DNA from: Anomaloglossus baeobatrachus
Taxonomy: Eukaryota > Chordata > Amphibia > Anura > Aromobatidae
Assembly: GCF_048569485.1 (NCBI RefSeq)
Contig: NC_134355.1
Coordinates: forward strand, 391,913,361-391,977,360
Reading direction: 5' to 3'
Length of the DNA: 64,000 bases
The notes beneath the pieces were generated by a model. It saw only the letters and a program-made list of their open reading frames with translations, searched no databases and was not told the origin of the DNA. Every line of letters starts with the position of its first letter. Positions within the stretch are counted from its first letter, which is position 1. This document shows, piece after piece, positions 48,271 through 60,084 of this stretch. Made by a program: the position numbers and the translations under genes.

Positions 48271-48500
48271 TTAAGATGCCAAAGCCAGCTGATCTCTAGG
48301 ATAGTATTTTTTCAGTCACACAAGGGTTGGCATCGGGAGTGCATCACCCTGTCAACAGACCCAAAATTATACTCCTCAGAAATAGCAGGCACAGACTGCT
48401 CTGTAGGATCATTAGTATAGTAGCTATCTAGCTGGAAATGCTCCATTCTCAGGCCCAGTTTGGAGACATTATTGAAACAATTCAGGCTTGTTAAATCTAA

Positions 48501-48506
48501 TTTATT
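48501..48506 (-). terminator. SDHAF4: SDHAF4 poly(A) signal
   Basis: AATAAA on the minus strand, 107 bp past the SDHAF4 stop codon, giving a 3' UTR of roughly 125-135 nt. It is the only canonical signal I see close to the stop. Confidence 0.7.
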
Positions 48507-48612
48507 GCAATTGATCCATTTCTCACAATGTTATTTTTCATTATCTACTTAGTGCTTCAGGAACTCATCTATTTACAATAGGCATGAAACATTTACAGCT
48601 TTCCCAGTGGTT

Positions 48613-48722
48613 TTAAAAGTCTATACATCTCCCCTTCCTCTCCCAGTCTCCATAGCGAGTCGGTTCTGGTCCCCTAGGGCCACCTTTCTCCTTTGTAATA
48701 GGGTTGATATCGTTTGGGAATC
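48613..48722 (-). CDS. SDHAF4: SDHAF4 coding exon 3 (C-terminus)
   Basis: After acceptor tttgtag| the exon supplies two bases of a split Arg codon, then [35 protein letters not shown] and TAA. Human SDHAF4 ends [18 protein letters not shown] then [17 protein letters not shown], so this is unmistakable. The conserved C-terminal block is the part of the family that binds the flavinated SDHA subunit of succinate dehydrogenase (complex II) in the mitochondrial matrix and helps it join SDHB (known). Reading frame and splice phase (2) fit exon 2 exactly. The exon is intact. Confidence 0.97.
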
Positions 48723-48723
48723 C

Positions 48724-49168
48724 TACAAAAGTATAAAAAAAAAAAAACACAATTAGCATTCTTGGTCTATGCAAGTGAAAAATTATCATACTTCTAAATA
48801 TAATATCTGTATTATCAAATAGATATACCTAAAAAAGGGAAAGACACTCAGTGAAGAGGCTGCTGCATAACACATAAAATTGGGTATTGCAACATACTTC
48901 TGCTCTGTTACCTTTATGTAATATACTGCTGTAACATGTCATAAAGGACCTAGTTAGCGCAGAATGTTTAAACGAAATAAAGGTGCTCATGGCATCATGG
49001 CAGTTAATTATTTTAGTGCACCTTCCCATGTGCTAGTTTTCCCTCTATCTCTGCCCTCCTCTTCTTAGCTCTGTCTTTATAGAGGCAAAGGGCAGAAATA
49101 GAGGGAAAAGTCTGCACAGAGGCAATTGAAGCCGTTAGGGCAACTCTGCTGTGGATGGTAATATACCC
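48724..49168. other. SDHAF4: SDHAF4 intron 2, 3' part
   Basis: Poly-pyrimidine (minus strand) and AT-rich sequence. Nothing else recognised. Confidence 0.5.
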
Positions 49169-49171
49169 TCA

Positions 49172-49679
49172 GGCTGGAAACACATCTATGCGAGTAAAAT
49201 CGGTCCGACTGGGCTGAAAAATACTCGGCTGATTTTAGTTCACGTTAGGTGCGAGTGCAACGCAAGTGCAATGCTTTTTGCTCGCGTGTGTGTCGCGTTT
49301 GCGATGCTAGTTTCATGCAACATCTTAATTATATAAAAGCTATTACACATGTGTCATTTAATTTACCTTTGGGAATGTGATGTCACATTCATCTGTTGAA
49401 TATTTAATGAGCGTAGTTCCTGCCACACTCGCAAATGTGAACGCTGGTGCGCGTGTGTGATCCTACTTTTAATCCCCTTCCATAGGAAATCATTGGGACA
49501 AATGGTGCAAGAAACTCGCAAAAAAGCAACATGCTGCGATTTTTTTCTCAGTCCGATTTGGACTGAGAAAAAAAAAATCGCAGATGAGAGCTGAATCATT
49601 CACTAACATGTGTCCGATTCCAATGCGAGATTTTCTCGCATTGCTCTACTGCGAGAAACTCGCAAGTGAGAAGCAGCCC
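49172..49679. mobile_element. MITE in SDHAF4 intron 2
   Basis: From TCA (49169-49171), GGCTGGAAACACATCTATGC, to ctcgcaagtgagaagcagccc before TTA (49680-49682). The internal palindrome ctcagtccgatttggactgag recurs in the element at 54.4-54.6 kb, so both are one family. Confidence 0.6.
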
Positions 49680-49682
49680 TTA

Positions 49683-50089
49683 GGGCTCCACTTGCATTTT
49701 GTAAGGATGCGTGCAATCTGATAAAACATCGGATTGCTCTCACTCCAGTGCAAAACTATGGGGCAGTGTCCATCTGCTATTGATTTAAGAATCGCAGCAT
49801 GCTGCGTTTGGCAGCGAGTCTTGGCTCACGCACCCTCATACAAGTTTATGGTTGCGTGTGAAACATCATATTTCACTCGCATGTCATCTGACCGCAGTGC
49901 GATGTACGCAGAGACAGGCCGGGGAGGCGATGGGGAGAAAGTGCTCCCTCCCTCTTCTCCGCAGATGTGATCCGACTGCAAGATCGGATCACAGTCGCAT
50001 GACCCTCAGCTGACGCTCGCAGGAGGTCATTAGCATATAAATTCTGATGCTCTCGCATTTAAAACCTATGCGCAAGTGGAACCGAGGCC
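49683..50089. mobile_element. MITE in SDHAF4 intron 2, TTA duplication
   Basis: TTA at 49680-49682 and 50090-50092; ends GGGCTCCACTTGC and the inverse of GGCCTCGGTTCCACTTGC. It abuts the preceding element, sharing the TTA. Confidence 0.7.
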
Positions 50090-50092
50090 TTA

Positions 50093-50909
50093 TATTAAAT
50101 AACAGACTGACGATGTCGATATTATTTTATGTGATTATTTCATCATTTAGCCTTCATTCTCCGCTAGATGAAACCCTGCTGCCTACGTGTTACAAGAAGT
50201 CTGAAGATGCTTACTAGTAGGGTATTCACATGCCTGACAAGTGACATGTAGACAGTGGGGCCACATAGAATACAGATTTAGCTAGGAGGGCAGCTTAGTA
50301 TTAATCTGTGGCACGTAAGTAAATGAATGCCTCTGTGGTGTGAAATAAAACATGCATCCTGCCAAGCAGCGGTGGAAGGATGTATTCTCCTTGAAGTGGA
50401 TACTGAATAATTAAGAAAGGTCGAGCTGATGAGACGTCTCTGCTTCTCTCTAAGAATCAGATGAAGATGCAGCCAGACTGCTGGCTTTATTCATATCCCG
50501 CAGGTCCGCCATTTCTGAACTGTACATACCGACCACTGGAATATACAAACCCCAGCAGACAAGTGGCCCCATGAGCTAACCCACATTATAAGTCTTCTGT
50601 TTCTCCCATGCCATTTCTAAATGGCTTTAAAAAGAGGAGGCCCAAGGTTCAGTCCTGAGCAAGGCAGCGTTCTAGTGTCACCATGTCCGGTAGTGTTATT
50701 TGTACAGCCATCACACGACTACCGACTGCAAGCATTCTTTATCCTACCAGCTCGGGGTGGGTCGTTGGAAGACTTCTCCTGCTCTACAAAGGAATTGTCA
50801 TCTTTTGCACTGTACCCTGTGACCTCTGAAGTGCTGCAGGTGGCACCCAGCAGGGCATTCTTGGGTGGCACATTACATAGCATAGTGTTTACTGAATATT
50901 GCTGCACTC
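50093..50909. other. SDHAF4: SDHAF4 intron 2, 5' part
   Basis: About 800 bp with no repeats I recognise. A plus-strand frame of 175 codons that starts at 50621 runs antisense through SDHAF4 exon 2 and has no recognisable protein features. Confidence 0.5.
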
Positions 50910-50911
50910 AC

Positions 50912-51064
50912 TTTCCAGCGGATCTTTCTCTTTTGCAGTCTGTTCGGTCTCATCGAATCGCCCTTGAGGAGTCTTTGGTTTCTTTAGAGGCGTCTTTGTT
51001 GAGCTGTTGCTTTGGGTCGAGCTATTGCTACCTGCTCTTACCCAACCTAATTTTGCAGCACATG
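50912..51064 (-). CDS. SDHAF4: SDHAF4 coding exon 2
   Basis: Acceptor ctcttgtgttccag| and donor GAAA|GTGAGTG bound 153 bp. After two bases completing Pro21 it reads CAAKLGWVRAGSNSSTQSNS, then STKTPLKKPKTPQGRFDETE and QTAKEKDPLE, and the first base of an Arg codon. The block TPLKKPKTPQGRFDE..KDPLER aligns with human SLKKPKLPEGRFDA..KEPLEK. The Ser/Asn-rich front is not conserved and lies around the presumed transit-peptide cleavage region. A weaker acceptor downstream would shorten that front, but only the chosen one has a good pyrimidine tract and the right phase for exon 1. Part of this exon (51001-51064) is duplicated in intron 1. Confidence 0.9.
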
Positions 51065-51547
51065 CTGGAACACAAGAGGTTAACAGTCATTTTTTTGTTT
51101 GTTCATTGGCAATATACTTATATGATTGATAAGTCAGGTTTACTATAGCTCTATAGTGATTGGATTAATCACTTTTAGTAAATTAATGGAACGCTCCCAT
51201 CTCAGACAATTAAGGCATTTCAGTGTGTTAGGCCATTTGCACACATTGAGTATTTGAGTTTTTTAGCTCAGTATTTGTAAGGTCATGTGCACACTGAGTG
51301 GTGAGTTTTTTAGCTCAGTATTTGTAAGGTCATATGAACACTGAATGTTTGGTGAGCTGTTGCTTTGGGTTGAGCTATTGCTACCTGCTCTTACCCAACC
51401 TAATTTTGCAGTATATGCTGGAACACAAGAGGTTAACAGTCATTTTTTGTTTGTTCATTGGCAATATTCGTATATGATTGACAAGTCAGGTTTACTATAG
51501 CTCGATAGTGATTGGATTAATCACTTTTAGTAAATTCATGGAGCGCT
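51001..51547. repeat. Duplicated segment with part of SDHAF4 exon 2
   Basis: 51001-51196 and 51354-51547 are about 195-bp direct copies (gagctgttgctttgggt.., ..cctaattttgca.., ..ggattaatcacttttagtaa). The right copy includes the exon 2 acceptor (ttgtgttccag on the minus strand) and the first 64 bases of the exon, but not its 3' half or donor. The copies differ at only a few bases, so the duplication is fairly recent. Confidence 0.85.
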
Positions 51548-52325
51548 TTGGTGAGTTTTTTACCTCAGTATTTGTAAGGTCATATGCACACTGAGTATTT
51601 GGTGAGGTTTTACCTCAGTATTTGTAAGGTCATGTGCACACATTGAGTATTTGGTGAGTTTTTACCTCAGTATTTGTAAGGTCATATGCACACTGAGTAT
51701 TTGGTGAGGTTTTACCTCAGTATTTGTAAGGTCATGTGCACACATTGAGTATTTGGTGAGTTTTTACCTCAGTATTTGTAAGGTCATGTGCACACATTGA
51801 GTATTTGGTGAGTTTTTACCTCAGTATTTGTAAGGTCATGTGCACACATTGAGTATTTGGTGAGTTTTTACCTCAGTATTTGTAAGGTCATATGCACACT
51901 GAGTATTTGGTGAGGTTTTACCTCAGTATTTGTAAGGTCATGTGCACACATTGAGTATTTGGTGAGTTTTTACCTCAGTATTTGTAAGGTCATGTGCACA
52001 CATTGAGTATTTGGTGAGTTTTTACCTCAGTATTTGTAAGGTCATGTGCACACATTGAGTATTTGGTGAGTTTTTACCTCAGTATTTGTAAGGTCATATG
52101 CACACTGAGTATTTGGTGAGGTTTTACCTCAGTATTTGTAAGGTCATGTGCACACATTGAGTATTTGGTGAGTTTTTACCTCAGTATTTGTAAGGTCATG
52201 TGCACACATTGAGTATTTGGTGAGTTTTTACCTCAGTATTTGTAAGGTCATATGCACACTGAGTATTTGGTGAGGTTTTACCTCAGTATTTGTAAGCAAA
52301 ACCAGGAGTGGAACAAATACTGAGG
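51231..52325. repeat. 50/52-bp minisatellite grown from a MITE end
   Basis: After TTA (51228-51230) a MITE end ggccatttgcacacattgag begins; gagtatttggtgag, tttttacctcagtatttgta and aggtcatgtgcacacatt then repeat about 19 times in 50- and 52-bp forms (tatgcacactgag or tgtgcacacattgag). The array is broken by the exon 2 duplication and closes with aaaaccaggagtggaa and aaatactgaggtaaaaact, the right half of the same MITE (compare 6176-6364). Confidence 0.85.
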
Positions 52326-52340
52326 TAAAAACTCCCCAAA

Positions 52341-52720
52341 GGCTATGTGCCCACGGGGACAGTGTCCTGCGGATATATCTGCAGGACATTCCGCAGGAGC
52401 TCCCAGGAAACAGCACCACAGCTTTTGTCTGTTTCCATGCTGCGGATTGTCGTGCGGATATGGTGCGGGTATTCTGCATTGAGGATACAGTACCATGGCT
52501 TCGGCACTGCATCCTCAATGCAGAACAAGTCCTGCAGTGATCGGGGGAGTTCATACTTACCTCCATCATGCAGCACCTCGCTTTCCGGCAGCCGGGTCAC
52601 TCTCTCAGCGTCTGCAGGAGAAGGTGGGCGGGCCTGAACTAGCTCCTGCTGTCACATGACCGGAGCTCGTGCAGGCTCCGCCCACCTCTACCTTCCTGAC
52701 CTGGATTCACCAGAAATAAT
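52341..52720. mobile_element. MITE fragment
   Basis: Starts ggctatgtgcccacggggac, with an internal inverted pair (tgcggatatatctgcagg) and gcattgaggatacagt..tgcatcctcaatgc. No right terminus seen. Confidence 0.45.
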
Positions 52721-52859
52721 TCTAAGGGCGCGCTCCCACTTCTGCATAAAACGGATGAATGCAATACAAGAAAAAAAATTGCATTGTACATGGACCAATG
52801 TTATTTATTGTGGTAGTGCTGATCTGTGATTTTTTGTTCCTCAGCTGTAATAGGACTTA

Positions 52860-54609
52860 GGATGGAATCACACTTGTGCGTGTAAAATCCGTCCGAGTCT
52901 CATGCTAGAAAGTAGCATGAGCTCTGTTCACGTTATGATCAGTGTGCAATGCAACTGCAATGCGATTCTGTGATTTTTCAATTGATTGTAGTCCGTGTGC
53001 AATCCGTGTTTGATGCGTATGTGATCCGTTTTTATTCTCAGCAGCTATGTCATCTGCCATTCAGCTCTGCTACATGGCCGCTGACAGCGGACTCAGACAG
53101 AGCCATGTAGCAGAGCTGAATGGCCGCTGACAGCAGACACAGACAGAGCCGTGCGATCAGAATGAAGTCGGATGAACTTTACCCGACTTCATTGTCATCC
53201 CGCGGCTCTGTCTGTGTGGCGTGGCCTGATTTTCGGTCACCGGTGAAGGTCTCACCGGTGACTGCAAATCCCCTGAGTGACTCAAGTGATCTCTGCGATC
53301 AGCGGTGCCGTCACTGAGGCTACCCGCGGCCACAGCAGAAGTCCTCCCGCTGAGAGCGGTGGCCGCGGGTAACCTGAGTGACGGCACCGCTGATAGCGCG
53401 ACTCATTTCAGTCGCTGCGGGGAGCTCACAGAGAGCGGTTGTGGTCTGTGGCCGCTCTCTGTCAGCTTCTGATGTAGCAGAGCTGAAAGCGTCGTGGGAC
53501 CTCTGTGGATTACGTCGGACCTGAAGGGGTATTTGGGGACTTGAATAAATTGATGAAAGAGGGTGGGTTTTTTTGTAATTTCTTTCAAATAAATGATTTT
53601 TGGGTGTATGTCTTTATTTTAACTTACAGGTTAATCATGGAAGGTATCTCGGGGAGACGCCTGCCTTGATAAACCTAGGACTTAATGGCAGCTATGGGCT
53701 GCTGCCATTAACTCCTTATTACCCAGAATTGCCACCGCACCAGGGCAATTCAAGATGAGCCGGGTACAGTCCCGGGACTGTCGCATCTAATGGATGCGGC
53801 AATTCCGGGCGGCTGCTGGCTGATATTTTTAGGGTGGTGGGCTCCCCATAACGTGGCGCTCCCCATCCTGACAATACCAGCCTGCAGCCATATGGCTTTA
53901 CCCTGGCTGGTATGAAAATTGGGGGGAATAGCACGCCGTTTTTTTAAAATTATTTATTTATTTAATTTACTGCACGATATAGACCCGCTCACCGGGCGGT
54001 TGCAGTGAGACAGCTGTCACTCAACGTGGGGGCGTGTCTAACTGCAACCAATCAGAGGCGCCGGTGGGCGGGGAAAGCAGTGAATACTAGATAGAATAAT
54101 GAGCGGCCGGCTTTTTCAAAAGAGAAAAAGCCGCCGGTGCTTTGTGACAGCCGTGCAGCGCCGCGCTGGTGATCAGGGATCGGTGAGTATGAGAGAGGGG
54201 GTGAGAGGGATAGACAGACAGAGAGAGATAGAGACCAACGACAGAGAGAGAGAGAGACAGACCGACTGACAGAGATAGAAATTGACCGACATCGACAGAC
54301 CTCACGCATTTGCAGTGTTTTCTGCAACATGCGATAAATGTATTTATAAAAACGGATGTCACTAGGATGGTGTGTGTGCCGTCCGTGTGACATCCGTGTA
54401 TTTTCTCGCACCCATAGACTTGCATTGGAGTGACTCGCGCGAGAAACTCACCAAAACACAGCATGCTGCGATTTTTTTTCTCAGTCCGATTTGGACTGAG
54501 AAAAAAATAGCAGATGGGAGCTGCCTCATTGATTAACATGGGTCCGAGTGCAATGCGAGATTTTCTCGCATTCCACTCGTGCGAGTTAATCGCAAGTATG
54601 AAGCCGGCC
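52860..54609. mobile_element. Long composite MITE with palindromic interior
   Basis: From TTA|GGATGGAATCACACTTGTGC to gcgagttaatcgcaagtatga. Inside are imperfect palindromes (cattcagctctgctacatgg repeats near 53058-53130; taccc-gcggccac..gtggccgcgggta near 53320-53372; ggcagctatgggctgctgcc near 53687) and a CT/GA microsatellite (54190-54300). The right 200 bp match the element at 49.2-49.7 kb. Non-coding; the terminal match is modest, so it may be several elements. Confidence 0.5.
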
Positions 54610-54612
54610 AAA

Positions 54613-55480
54613 AGGCACAAAATCGCAGCATGCTACATATGGCCACACAAAAGATGTCCGAGACTGGACAATGCAAGTCACTGGGTGTGAGTATAAAAAA
54701 AAAAAAAAAAATTCAAACGTCATACAGTCAATCTGTATGCCATCTTGTTTTATGGCTACATTACGATTCTGTAGTACAGAACACTGTAAATGGTCCAGTA
54801 CATGACTGAAGAATAATAGCTGCTGAGAAAAAAAAAGCATACAGGTGGGATACAGAAAGCAAGCAGAAAAAGAAGTGACACTCACATGACATACGGAATA
54901 CCAAACAGATTTCCCTCGTCCCACTTTTCTAGATGAGAATGGGACATTTTTTTATACACCAGTGGGAGTGATCCCTAATAGTGACTTTTCTGTTTGCGTC
55001 CTATTTATTATTTATTTTGTGCATTTTTTAAAGTTAACGTTACTTGGTTTCCTGTTATCTTTCATATTGTGAAAGTAGTTTACCTTATCCACATGTTTTA
55101 GCCTAATTCATCATATGTGACGTTTTGATATGTTGCCAAACGTTTGTTGAATTGAACGTCACTTCTAGAGTCCAAAATCGAATTTATTTTTGCATAGTTG
55201 AACAGTAACATACAACATTTTAACCTCTTCACGACCTATCACATACTGGTACATCATAGGTCCGTGTCTCTGCCTTTTAATGTGTGCTCACACGCCAAGC
55301 CTGCATCTTTCCCTTAACATGTCGGCTAATCTGATCAGCCGACATGTGCCTCTAACAACCGCTGGTGCTTATAAGATCTGCCCATCGCTGCTATTCGGGA
55401 ATTTGTTGGCAGGTATTTGCTATGTAATCTGAAGCTAGAATGCTGCGAGAGTTAACACTTAAAATTCAGAGCTGCCTGCC
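54613..55480. other. SDHAF4 intron 1 spacer
   Basis: AT-rich sequence with poly(A) runs; nothing recognised. Confidence 0.5.
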
Positions 55481-55739
55481 TTAGGCTATATTCACATGAC
55501 CGTTCAGTTTTTGCGGTCCGCAAAACACAGTCTGTTTTTTTCACAGATGCATCCGTGTGACATCCGCTCCGTTCATGAGCCGTGTGTCATCCATGTGCCT
55601 TCCGATTTTTTTTGCGGACCGCAAAACACAGAAGCAGCTAGATAGATGGATAGATTGAGGGATAGATAGAGAGAAAGAGATAAAGAGATAAATACAGGGA
55701 TGAATGAATGAATGAATGAAGGGATAGACAGAGGGATAA

Positions 55740-56293
55740 GCCTGCTTGACACGTTGCAATTTCGCATACGATATTGTATGCGATTTGCAACGCCCCCATC
55801 GTATGTGCGGCACGTTCAATTTGTTGAATGTGTCGCACACACGAGCAACCCCCGTCACACGTACTTACCTTCCATACGACCTCGATGTGGGCGGCGAACG
55901 TCCACTTCTTGGAGTGGGAGGGACGTTCAGCGTCACATGGCCGTCACGCGGCAGCTGGCCAATAGAAGCGGAGGGGCGGAGATGAGCAGGACGTAAAAAT
56001 CCCGCCCACCTCCTTCCTTCCACATAGCTGGCCGGGAGCCGCAGGACGCAGGTAAGATCTGTTCATCGTTCCCGGGGTGTCACACACTGCGATGTGCGCT
56101 ACCCCGGGTACGATGAACAACCAGACGTTCAATTCATGAGGAATGAACGACGTGCGTGCGATGAACGTTTTACCGTTCAATCGCATGTAGCTGTTACATG
56201 TTACAATGTAACTTACGATGCCGGATGTGCGTCACTTACGACGTGACCCCGCCGACACATTGTAAGATAAATTGTTGCATGTAAAGCGGGCTT
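55740..56293. mobile_element. Harbinger-like MITE, relative of 8861-9443
   Basis: TAA at 55737-55739 and 56294-56296. GCCTGCTTGACACGTTGCAA pairs with the inverse of AAGCCCGCTTTACATGCAAC. It shares gcggaggggcggagatgagc and cgcccacctccttccttcc with the insert in Tigger. Confidence 0.75.
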
Positions 56294-56876
56294 TAACTAG
56301 AGGGATAGATAGATAATAGATGAGAAAGATATATAATGTCCCACTCCCCAGCATTTTTTAATCTTGCACCTTTTAGTGCGTTTTATGTGGCACTAAAGGG
56401 TGCTTAGCCTTGTATTTAGCCAAAAAAATAAATAATTAAAAAAAAAAAAAAAGACGTGGGGTCCCCCTACTTTTTGTAGTCAACTCGGGTAAAGCAGACG
56501 GCTGCAGCCTGCAGACCACACCTGGCAGCTTCACCTTGGCTGGTAATCCAAAACAGAGGGCACTCCACGCTGTTATTTTAAATTAAATAAATTATTTAAA
56601 ACAAAAAACGTGGGGTCCCCACCAAATTGGATCACCAGCCAAGGTAAAGCGGACAGCTGTGGTCTGGTATTCTCAGACTAGGGAGGTCCACGGTTCTTAG
56701 ACCCTCCCCAGCCTAAGAATAGCAGGCCGCAGCTGCCCCAGAAGTGGCGCATCCATTGGATGTGCCAATCCTGGTGCTTTGCCCCAGCTCATCCCGATGT
56801 CCTGGTGCGGTGGCAAACGGGGTAATATATGGAGTTGATACCAGATGTGTAATGTCACCTGGCATCAAGCCCTGGG

Positions 56877-57783
56877 TGTTATTATGATTCAGGGACTGAG
56901 GAGGATCAAAAAATGCGGAATCCCAGATAGTAACAGAGTGGCTGGAAACTTAACGGACTGCAGACCTAATCCTGACACACAACTAGAAGTAGCCATGGGG
57001 CGAGCCTACGATGACCTAGTCGTCTTGACACAGCCGGAGAATTAAATATTCTCACAGATAGAAATATAAGAAAGCAAATCTGCCTCGGAGCAGTCCCCAA
57101 AGATAGATAGCCCCCCACATGTAAAGGCTACGGTGATATAGAAAAACACAATACAAAGCTAGAAAAGACAGATTCAGGAAAGGCGAGGCCCAAACTATCT
57201 TTATAGGAAAGGATAGGAAGGAGCACTGTCTGCAACCGTAAAAACCCTAATAAATACCAGCACTTCTGATATGGAAAAACCCTGAGGTCACACAACCTCT
57301 CCCCCACTGAATCAGCACTCAAATATTACTGGGATCCAACAACACTAATACAGATAAGGGACTGAATTAATACCAAGCATGACAAACACAATACCTTGCA
57401 GAATCATGGAGCTAAGTATACAGACACTCCCAGCAGGGGATGATTCCATTCCACCAAGAACTCCACACAGACAAAATAGGAATCAAGCATTAGTATCAAA
57501 GCAGAAAAAAACAAGAAACTGGAAAACAAACAGCAGAGGTACAAAGACCACTTATCTGAGAGGAGTTCTGGTTGTGAGCAGGGCTGATTACATAATGTCC
57601 TTAACACATAGGAGACCATTGAGCACAGGCAAGAAACAAGAGAAAACTACTCAGTTATACAGTCCCAATCTGACCCTGATTTCCAGTCCTCTACAGGTGT
57701 GTGGATTTCATTGCACAAATCAACTGCACCGCCAGCACTGACCACAAGAGGGAGCCCCAAACTGGAAAACTTATTCCCAACAA
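56877..57783 (-). mobile_element. Probable solo LTR (907 bp)
   Basis: CTGGG is duplicated at 56872-56876 and 57784-57788, and removing the insert restores a continuous host repeat (caagccctggggttactgatgtc). The element starts TGTTATTATG and ends ..CCCAACAA. The 5-bp duplication, length and lack of coding suggest a solo LTR; orientation is a guess from T-rich composition on the minus strand. Confidence 0.5.
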
Positions 57784-58383
57784 CTGGGGTTACTGATGTC
57801 ACGGTGTCTATCAGATACCCAACATCACTAAATCAGTCAGTAATTAAAAAAAAAAAAATAGACAACAAACACATTTTTAATTTAAAAAAAGCCTCCCCAA
57901 TACATTCCCTCTTTCACCAATTTATTGAAAAGAAAACAAATTCGGGTCCAGCGTAATCCAATAAGGGGGTCCCACGGTGATCCATACTCACTGTCCCAGT
58001 CAATGAAGAACAGAATGTTCCCCATTAGCTGGGAGAGCAGTTCAGTGACCTGAGCTAACATCATAGGTCAGCCCAGGTCACTGCAGGGCATGACCAGCGC
58101 TGACTTCAGGTTAGCTAGGTACATTACCTGCGGTGATGGAAGCTGCCACACTCATGATATCAGGGCTTGTGACTGAGTTCTATGCCCACCACATTCTCAG
58201 ATCACCTCTCGCGAGCGGCCCGTGATGTCACCGCTAGTCACAGTCTTGGGCTGCCCGCGAGAGGTGATGTGAGAATGCGGCTGTCAGTGACAAGCGCTGA
58301 TGTCAGGAGTGCAGGAGTTCACCGCAGGTAATAAACTTTACTAACCTCCTGACGGCAACGCTCATCATGCCCGCGGCTACTCG

Positions 58384-58575
58384 CATTGCAGTGTGGGCAT
58401 ATGCTGTCACACTGCAGTGCGGGCATATGCTGACACACTGCAGTGCGGACATATGCTGACACACTGCAGTGCGGACATATGCTGTCATTGCAGTGTGGGC
58501 ATATGCTTACACACTGCAGTGCAGGCATATGCAAACACACTGCAGTGCGGGCATATGCGGACACACTGCAGTGCG
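58384..58575. repeat. 26-bp tandem repeat
   Basis: About seven or eight copies of a unit like ctgcagtgcgggcatatgct+gacaca. Each contains a PstI-like ctgcag and an NdeI-like catatg. It keeps several spurious frames open. Confidence 0.8.
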
Positions 58576-59082
58576 AGCAGCCGCGGGGCACAGACTGCAC
58601 AGGCACCAAGCGGAGGTCACACGGAAGTGCTTCCGTGCGGCTTCTGGGGATTTTGCGGGCCCATTGACTTGTAATGAGTCACGGGCCGTTATTACGGAAC
58701 AGAATAGGACATGTTCCATAATAACGGAACGGACATACGGCATCCGATGTGTGTTTTTGTAGGATCGGATGCATACGGAAGTGTTTTCGTGTGCCATCTG
58801 ATCCTACACAAAAGACACTGAAGAGATGGTCCTATCCGTGGGTCCGCAAAAAAAACAGAAACTGACCAGGACAGAGGGTCATGTGAATGAGCCCATATCA
58901 AGGTCTGATCTATTGTTTATTTGCTATGTTTGTTTAAGCAGCAGGACCTTTATCATTGCTCAGACTATAAAGTCATGTGCAGGGCAATCCAGCATGCCCC
59001 CTCCTCTGATTGTCAATCTACAATCTTTATTGAGGGCCTGGTGTAGGCGGGGGCAGCTCTCTCAGCCCTGCTAAATGACTAA

Positions 59083-59815
59083 GGGCTGGTTCACACTAAG
59101 CGACAGCGAAAACGAGGTCGCTGTTACGTCACCATTTTCTGTGACGTAACAGCGACCTTGTAAGTCGCTGTTATGATCGCTGCTTAGCTGTCAAACACAG
59201 CAGCCGAAGCAGCGATCATAACCGCGAGAGCGGGGAGCCACGCACACTGCTTAGCGCTGGCTCCTTGCTCTCCTAGCTACAGTTTACATCGGGTTAATTA
59301 ACCCGATGTGTACTGCAGCTACATGTGCAGAGAGCAGGGAGCCGCGCACACTGCTTAGCGCTGGCTCCCTGCTCTCCTAGCTACAGTACACATCGGGTTA
59401 ATTAACCCGATGTGTACTGCAGCTACATGTGCAGAGAGCCGGAGCCGGCAGCACAGGCAGCGTGAGAGCTGCGGAGGCTGGTAACTAAGGTAAATATCGG
59501 GTAACCACCTTGGTTACCCGATGTTTACCCTGGTTACAGCTTACCACAGCTGCCAGATGCCGGCTCCTGCTCCCTGCTCGCTTCATTTCGTCGCTCTCTC
59601 GCTGTCACACACAGCGATCTGTGTGTCACAGCGGGAGAGCGCCTTTGAAGAAAACGAACCAGGGCTGTGTGTAACGGGCAGCGATCTCGCAGCAGGGGCC
59701 AGATCGCTGCTCAGTGTCACACACAGCGAGATCGCTAATGAGGTCACTGTTGCGTCACCAAAACCGTGCCGTAGCAGCGATTTCGGTAGCGATCTCGCTA
59801 TGTGTGAAGCACCCC
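59083..59815. mobile_element. MITE (733 bp), TAA duplication, copy A
   Basis: TAA at 59080-59082 and 59816-59818; ends GGGCTGGTTCACACTAAGCG and the inverse of GGGGTGCTTCACACATAGCG. The interior has a roughly 115-bp tandem duplication holding the palindrome catcgggttaattaacccga. Same family as 61912-62528. Confidence 0.75.
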
Positions 59816-60084
59816 TAAATCTAAAAACCCTGATTGTGTCAGAACAGCTGCCCCAAGTAATCTAAGTGATTACTTATGTAATTTGCTTTTTTTTATAAAA
59901 TTTCCTACTATTCTCCCTATCGTGCTTATCCCTATATGTGTTTTTGTTCTTCCTGTGAAGTTTTCTTTGATGGGAGTCTCAAATAAAATGTGACAGGAGA
60001 ATGTTTCTTTTCCTGAAACAAATTGTGATCAGGGGATGGAAAAAGAAGCAGGGTAAGTGACCGCAGTTCAGCCCCTTAATGACA

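Larger units (their letters stand above)
55484..58894. mobile_element. Long (3.4-kb) non-autonomous element carrying nested inserts
   Basis: Left end GGCTATATTCACATGACC and right end the inverse of GGGCTCATTCACATGACC, with tgcggtccgcaaaa inside on the left and gtgggtccgcaaaaa on the right; flanks TTA and ATA. It houses a GATA/GAAT microsatellite (55633-55738), a MITE (55740-56293), an LTR-like insert (56877-57783) and a 26-bp tandem repeat (58384-58575). The rest is non-coding, with tggggtccccc and caccaatttattgaa motifs also seen at 52.9-54.6 kb. Confidence 0.6.

Noticed and set aside
50621-51148. 175-codon plus-strand frame
   Set aside because: It lies antisense to SDHAF4 exon 2 and intron sequence and has no recognisable domain.
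54087-54620. 177-codon minus-strand frame
   Set aside because: Runs through a GA/CT microsatellite; Ser/Leu repeats only.
58303-58797. Cys/His-rich frames over the 26-bp repeat
   Set aside because: Products of a tandem repeat; the CxH-like spacing is coincidental and not a zinc finger.
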